A stretch of 64,000 bases of DNA, taken from the NCBI GenBank assembly GCA_949361645.1, contig OX442428.1:1068084-1132083 (forward strand), in the 5' to 3' direction. Shown piece after piece: positions 59,215 through 64,000 of this stretch. Source of the DNA: Spongilla lacustris. Taxonomy: Eukaryota; Porifera; Demospongiae; Spongillida; Spongillidae. The notes beneath the pieces were generated by a model that had not been told where the DNA came from, ran no database searches, and was given only the letters and a program-made list of their open reading frames with translations. A program made the translations under genes and the position numbers. The first letter of the stretch is position 1; every line of letters starts with the position of its first letter.

Positions 59215-61557
59215 ATGGACGAGGCCGGCGTTGAAGACCTGAGGCCCCGCCTGACCTGTGGTATTTGCAACTCTCTGCTGCACGAACCAAGGCTCCTTCC
59301 GTGCCTGCACAACTTTTGCGGCCGATGTCTGGAGAAGTCCGCGGACGCACAGAACACGACACACTGCCCCCTCTGCAAAGACAAGCAGCGACAGAAGTCT
59401 GTAGCCTACGATACCTTGAAGACTAACTCCAGCTTTGAGAACATCATCGGACAACTAAGACTCAGGGACGCGTTCAGAAGGCGCTCGGCCAGCATCACGT
59501 CGTCGCAAGACGCTCCCAACTCGAGCGACGTCGAGACGGTTTATACGGCATGCGAGCTACAGTGCGTCACGTGCCTGAAGGACCCGGCGGTAGCCCTGTG
59601 CGAAGACTGCAGCACCTCCCTCTGCTCGGACTGCGAGAGGCACCACAGGAAGGCCGTCAAGACCTCCCGTCACTCGCTGATTGTACTAGGCGCGGAGACC
59701 CAAATACCGAAAGCCAAGGGCGCGGAGAAGAGGGCGGTGGCCCGAGAATCGTGGCACTGCGCGAGGCACTTCAAAAAAATGAAGGTGTACTGTATCAGTT
59801 GCGACCAGGTTCTCTGCAGAATTTGCGCCCACACCGATCACGCGAACCACCGTTGTCAAGAAGTTATTGCCGCTGCTCCGGTGTTTCGGAAGAAATTACA
59901 GCTCTCTTCGGCAACCACCAGAACATTACTCCAGAAATTCAGCAACGCGCTGGACGAGATACATCACGTGCGTGGAAGCCTTGAGAACAACAGGCAGGGG
60001 GTACTGACAGAGATTGAGGAAGGATACAGGCAGCTGGTTGACGCCCTGACCATGGAGAAGGAAAGGCAGGTCAGGCAGCTGGAGTCAATATTTGAAGCCA
60101 AGGCGACCACCCTCAGTAACCAGCAGGATGAATTTGAAGGAATAAAGAAATCAGTGGAGACTGCTCTAGAATTTTCTGAACAGATCTGCTCCCCAATGTT
60201 TGTGGATGCAGAGTTCCTATTTCTGTGGTCCCAGGTTCATGCACGGCTTAAGGATTTGGAACAGAAGTACTCCCAATATGGGCATGGGTGTCGCGAGTCG
60301 TCTTCAATCGGGTACAAGGCTAGGACTGCACTGAACCCACTGGGGGCATTTGGCAAGGTCTTTGTCGAGGCAAGCCACAAGGGGTTCTCGGCCCCCGACA
60401 TTGCAGCAATGCACATCATTAAAGGGCAAGACTTCGAGTTTGTAATATCCTGTAGTGACCTCACAGGTGCTTGCGTTGTGTACGGTGGCCAGGTACCAGC
60501 AATGGAGGTGAAGTTGATCCCAGAGGGCGCCCCCAGCAGAGAGGTCACTAGCCAGATGACAGCAATTACCGACGGCGTGTACAAAACCAAGATCACTCCC
60601 TTGCAGAGCGGAAACCACTCCCTCCTCGTCAAGAGCGTGGATGGAAACTACGACATCATCGGTACCATCCAGATCTGTGTTGCTCCTCCCGTTGTCTCGA
60701 CACTTGAAGTGGTGGTCACAGGGTACGATGACTCCATGCACCCCTGGGGCATTGCCTCGGGCAAGACTTGCATTGCTGTTTCTGATATCGATGGGCGTGT
60801 GATCTTCTACAATAAATATTTTCAAATCCTTAATGAGTTGGAACAATACGAAACCGAAAACCTTCTTTTTAACTCTCCACAAGGATTAGCCTTTGACTTT
60901 GAAGACAACCTCATTGTTGTTGAAAACAAAGCCCACCACGTGAAAGTGATTACTACACTGGACGGCAGGCCCCTTCGGACAATCGGTAGCCATGGCAATG
61001 GCCCGGGACAGTTCGAGAGCCCGATGTCAGTTGCTGTCGATAAGGTCGGGAGGATATTTGTAGGCGACTGCAAAAGGGTCCAGTACTTCAACCCAGATGG
61101 CAGCTACCTGGGCCACATCCAGTCACTGGCAGACACGGTGCCGAACGATGCTTACACGATTGCCATAGACGCTGGCGACAGGCTGTTTGTTGCCTCGTGC
61201 AGGGGAAACAAGGTGTGTGTGCTCAAGAGGAAGTCTTCTGAGGAATGTGCTGAAAACCCGCTCGGCTACAGCATTGCGTTTACGTTTGGCTGCGAGGAGG
61301 AGGTGGAGGAACACAACTTGAGGTCACCCATCGCCATAGCAGTGGACCATCACTATGGATATGTCTATGTCACTGAGGATCTGGTAGAGTCTCGCCTACT
61401 TGTGTTTGCCTCAGACGGTCGCTACGTAGCATCTTTCAGAAATATAGGGTTGAAGAGCTTTATCCGACCCACTGGATTATGTGTGCTGGCAAACAGTAAC
61501 GTTGTGGTTGCCAATGGAGACCGGCAACTGATTGTATTGAAAGTGCTTAATATGTAA
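59215..61557 (+). CDS. TRIM-NHL protein 4, intronless
   Basis: 780 aa from an ATG in good context (CACCATGG). Domains: RING near 14-62 (CGIC, CLHNFCGRC, CPLC); B-box 1 about 115-160 (CVTC ... CEDCSTSLCSDCERHH); B-box 2 about 180-220 (CARHFKKMKVYCISC ... CRICAHTDHANH); coiled coil about 225-335; filamin Ig domain about 385-495; and NHL propeller about 500-780 (GIASGKTCIAVSDIDGRV, GLAFDFEDNLIVVENKAHHV, SVAVDKVGRIFVGDCKRV, TIAIDAGDRLFVASCRGNKV, AIAVDHHYGYVYVTEDLV). GC content and codon use look higher than the surrounding DNA. It shares with gene 1 the B-box 2 style and the shorter linker. Probably a RING E3 ligase with a beta-propeller substrate or RNA reader. Confidence 0.93.
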   Translation: MDEAGVEDLRPRLTCGICNSLLHEPRLLPCLHNFCGRCLEKSADAQNTTHCPLCKDKQRQKSVAYDTLKTNSSFENIIGQLRLRDAFRRRSASITSSQDAPNSSDVETVYTACELQCVTCLKDPAVALCEDCSTSLCSDCERHHRKAVKTSRHSLIVLGAETQIPKAKGAEKRAVARESWHCARHFKKMKVYCISCDQVLCRICAHTDHANHRCQEVIAAAPVFRKKLQLSSATTRTLLQKFSNALDEIHHVRGSLENNRQGVLTEIEEGYRQLVDALTMEKERQVRQLESIFEAKATTLSNQQDEFEGIKKSVETALEFSEQICSPMFVDAEFLFLWSQVHARLKDLEQKYSQYGHGCRESSSIGYKARTALNPLGAFGKVFVEASHKGFSAPDIAAMHIIKGQDFEFVISCSDLTGACVVYGGQVPAMEVKLIPEGAPSREVTSQMTAITDGVYKTKITPLQSGNHSLLVKSVDGNYDIIGTIQICVAPPVVSTLEVVVTGYDDSMHPWGIASGKTCIAVSDIDGRVIFYNKYFQILNELEQYETENLLFNSPQGLAFDFEDNLIVVENKAHHVKVITTLDGRPLRTIGSHGNGPGQFESPMSVAVDKVGRIFVGDCKRVQYFNPDGSYLGHIQSLADTVPNDAYTIAIDAGDRLFVASCRGNKVCVLKRKSSEECAENPLGYSIAFTFGCEEEVEEHNLRSPIAIAVDHHYGYVYVTEDLVESRLLVFASDGRYVASFRNIGLKSFIRPTGLCVLANSNVVVANGDRQLIVLKVLNM

Positions 61558-62618
61558 AATAATAATAATAATGACTGTAATCATATCAATTCTTTATATA
61601 CAGACTGGAATGACCATAAAAAATACAAAATATTCATGGTTAGCATTAAATTGTTACAAGGCATAGTGCTAATATCCAGTAGTGTTCAGTAGTATCCAAT
61701 GACACTCTCAAACATCAGTAGCCATATTATAGGACAGTCCCCAGACCCAAGATTAGCTGTGCACTTAAATGCTCTGCTCTAGAAATCTCCACTAGCATGC
61801 TGAGACATGGCCACATGGGTCAGGTGACACGACCACACGGGTCAGGTGACATGGTCACACATGTCTGAATGTGGTTGTAAAGAGCTATAAACTTTACATC
61901 TAAGTTTTTGGACTAGACTCCGGGTAGCTTTTAGATCATAGGTTATTAAGGAGTCTTTTCTGCCCTCATCACTGATGATAGAATATATACCCCCAAACCA
62001 CCTGCATGGGGACTAGGGTATACATTCCACATAGCAACCTCCACCTCCACACCAGTAGCTTCCACCTCCCACCATTCCATGATACGATGTCATATCAGGA
62101 GTTAGCTGCTACATGCTTTTCCTTTTTAACTTTCGTAAAAAGCAGTAAATTATACCGGCCTAGTTTCATTGTTGTTCGTGTAGCTTATACAGACAAAAAA
62201 ACCATTGGTCAATAATCCTAACACAGTCACACTTACATTAATATGAGGCCCTCATCTTAAGGTTTGGCCACTCCATCCAGGAGAGGGATAGCTCCTTACT
62301 ATACCCTTTTGCCTTTATACAGCTACAGGATATGTTGGACTTTGCACTGTAAATGTTGCATAGCTTCAAGCCTACATAGGGAGTACTAAATTACTAATAT
62401 ACACAGTAGTGATGATTTGCATGATTGAGAGAGGCCTGTCCCATCATCCATTCCATGCCCACACCTTCATTTAACTGGACCCACGCAGGCAAAGGTCTTG
62501 CGTACGTGGAAAAGGCACTGGTTTATAAACGGTGAAGCTTACACTTCTCAAAGTCCCAATGTCAACATGGATTGGATAATAATACCGTATAAATATTTTT
62601 TTTTTTTTTTTTTTTAAT
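61558..62618. other. Intergenic; no gene supported
   Basis: Starts with an AATAATAATAATAAT run after the TRIM-NHL 4 stop. A T19 homopolymer (about 62,597-62,616) directly precedes the retroelement remnant. Confidence 0.45.
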
Positions 62619-63164
62619 ACCCTGGGTCATCACGCTCTCACGTGTAAAAGTGGTGGGGATCTAATTGTAAGGCACAATGCTCTGCGCGACACATTTTGGG
62701 AATCTTGCAAGCTGGCATGTATCGGGGGTCAACTTGAAGCAGGCAGTAGCCTAGACGAAGAGGGTAGGCAAACTCGCCCAGCAGACATCCTGGTCCAGAA
62801 CTGGGAGTTCGGCAAACCGGCAGCATTGGATTTCACCGTCACATCACCGCTAAATCCCACTGCTTTAAATGAAGCGAGTGTGACGGCTGGATCCGCTGCG
62901 TCGGCTGCTGAAGCCCGCAAACATGCCACCAACGATGCAAAATGCAACCGTTTGGGCTGGGTCTGCATCCCTTTAGCCGTGGAGACGTACGGGTGTTGGG
63001 GAGACGAAGCCATTAAGTGTCTTGACAGACTTGCTGCACGTATCGCTACTCGCACGGCTCGTTCCAAGTCTTCGGCTGCATCGGCTCTGTACGGAAAGCT
63101 CAGCATCGTCCTTGTGAGAGCCAATGCAAGGGCCATATTAGCTAGGTCTTCCACAGTTTTTTGA
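62619..63164 (+). mobile_element. Remnant of a retroelement (reverse-transcriptase polyprotein C-terminus)
   Basis: One plus-strand frame of about 180 codons runs from 62,619 to the stop at 63,164, without its own start. It reads LGHHALTCKSGGDLIVRHN, then RPADILVQNW, FTVTSPLNPTALNEASV, LGWVCIPLAVETYG and LVRANARAIL. This is the conserved tail found after the reverse transcriptase of non-LTR-type elements abundant in sponges and cnidarians (CxxGG...RHN...RPAD.L...FTVTSPL...PLAVE..G...RANARAIL). The reverse transcriptase itself is absent, so this is a truncated copy. Confidence 0.75.
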
Positions 63165-63334
63165 CTCCTAGTGTCTTAATTAAATATTATATCATTATTA
63201 CATGTATGTCATACATGCAATAAAAATACTAGTAGCGATAGGCCTAATTGAAGAAATTTCTAAAATCACACCAATTTTCCTAATCGTACATTTCAACTAA
63301 TACTAAGCGTTTCAGAAACTTGCAGAAGAGCAGC

Positions 63335-64000
63335 TTAGGCCAGAGGTTGGTTCACCGCCCAGCAGGCACGGTAGACATCTCTCATATCGGATACGTTGAC
63401 GGTCGATAGCCAAACCTGGTCACGTGCGTCTTGCTTCACGCAGATGTAGTGATTCTCCTTCCCGCGCTCACGGGAAAAGTTGTAACTCAAGAAGGATACG
63501 CACGCGGGATTGCCGTTCAGCGCGGGTACAACTCTGAACGTCGAGTCATCCCGGTACAGCGGGCTGGGATCAGCAGGATTGAGCAAAAATCGGTAATTGG
63601 CGTGACGTAGGAAGTGGTTCGGGTAGTTAGAAGCCTGCAGGCTCACGTGGCCAGCCTGGCCGTTGTTGGCAGGCGAGATGATAAATGTCGCATCCTTGCG
63701 CAAAAGGTCGCTGAAGTGGTCAGGTCCCTGGTCCGGGCCGTGGGCAAATCCTTGGAAGTTTGCGTGTCTGAGGAAGCAGCCGCTGCTGTTAGCCAAGCTG
63801 ACGCGCTGGCCGGGTCCCAGAGCGAATGGGATGCCGGCCCCGGAGTGTAACAGGGCGAACTTGGGACGCCAGCAAGCGCGCTCAATGTCGTTCTTGTCGC
63901 TCCTATTGACAATCGACAGCCATACCTGGTCGGGCGCGTTCTGGGAGGTGCAGATGAAGTGGTCCTCGCGATCGCGATCGCGCTCGTGGCAAAAGTTGGC
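63335..64000 (-). CDS. AbfB-module (arabinose-binding, CBM42-like) protein, 3' end of a gene running off the window
   Basis: The minus-strand frame is open from beyond 64,000 to the stop at 63,335, at least 220 residues. Two kinds of repeating unit are visible. The AbfB-type beta-trefoil motifs are VSLQASNYPNHFLRHANYRF with the following DPSPLYRDDSTFRVVPAL, and VSLANSSGCFLRHANF with RKDATFIISPA. A second module occurs twice (HFICTSQNAPDQVWLSIVN...RACW and HYICVKQDARDQVWLSTVN...RACW). AbfB/CBM42 domains bind arabinofuranose side chains and occur mostly in bacterial and fungal glycosidases. Whether a catalytic domain lies upstream is outside the window. GC content is higher than the surroundings. 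Confidence 0.75.
   Translation of the reverse strand, partial: ANFCHERDRDREDHFICTSQNAPDQVWLSIVNRSDKNDIERACWRPKFALLHSGAGIPFALGPGQRVSLANSSGCFLRHANFQGFAHGPDQGPDHFSDLLRKDATFIISPANNGQAGHVSLQASNYPNHFLRHANYRFLLNPADPSPLYRDDSTFRVVPALNGNPACVSFLSYNFSRERGKENHYICVKQDARDQVWLSTVNVSDMRDVYRACWAVNQPLA

Noticed and set aside
60237..61314. Minus-strand frames of up to 192 aa
   Set aside because: Antisense shadows of TRIM-NHL 4.
62729..63154. Minus-strand 141-aa frame rich in Ala/Ser/Arg
   Set aside because: The plus frame matches a known retroelement tail; the minus frame is its shadow.

Overview
The window is from an animal nuclear genome. The conserved genes are split by many short introns, mostly GT-AG with a few GC-AG. 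I recognise NKAIN, HMG-CoA lyase and Integrator subunit 9, plus four RING/B-box/filamin/NHL (TRIM-NHL) genes. There is no operon structure. The very high density of micro- and minisatellites, the intronless TRIM-NHL genes, an intronless GH8 glycosidase, an AbfB-module gene and the retroelement remnants suggest an early-branching metazoan, probably a sponge. The phylum is inference; the sequence directly supports only 'metazoan'.

Layout: 0.4-2.7 kb NKAIN-like gene (+, 6 exons). 2.95-3.94 kb a DNA element with long terminal inverted repeats. 5.3-7.7 kb TRIM-NHL gene 1 (-, intronless). 8.1-8.4 kb a retroelement remnant. 9.6-12.3 kb HMG-CoA lyase (+, 10 exons, C-terminal SKL). 12.8-13.4 kb a MITE-like element. 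13.6-16.05 kb TRIM-NHL gene 2 (-, intronless). 17.3-18.7 kb a secreted GH8-family glycosidase (-, intronless). 20.3-22.8 kb TRIM-NHL gene 3 (+, intronless). 23.5-35.9 kb INTS9 (-, about 22 exons), whose introns hold minisatellites, a Tigger/pogo remnant and an almost perfect 388-bp inverted repeat. 36.2-58.6 kb a very long multi-exon gene or gene pair (+) of unknown identity, divergent from INTS9 across about 320 bp. 59.2-61.6 kb TRIM-NHL gene 4 (+, intronless). 62.6-63.2 kb a retroelement remnant. 63.3-64.0 kb the 3' end of an AbfB-module gene (-) that runs off the window.

Two gene classes are mixed here. Housekeeping genes (INTS9 for snRNA/mRNA 3'-end processing, HMG-CoA lyase for ketone/leucine metabolism, NKAIN at the membrane, and the unassigned 36-58 kb gene) are intron-rich. 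The four TRIM-NHL genes and the two carbohydrate-active genes have uninterrupted reading frames. This fits expansion by retrocopying or tandem duplication for the TRIM-NHL set, and possible horizontal origin for the GH8 and AbfB genes.

The tandem arrays lie mostly inside introns. Several begin directly at a 5' splice site or end inside the real 3' splice site, so the arrays carry many splice-site look-alikes. No tRNA, rRNA or CRISPR was seen.
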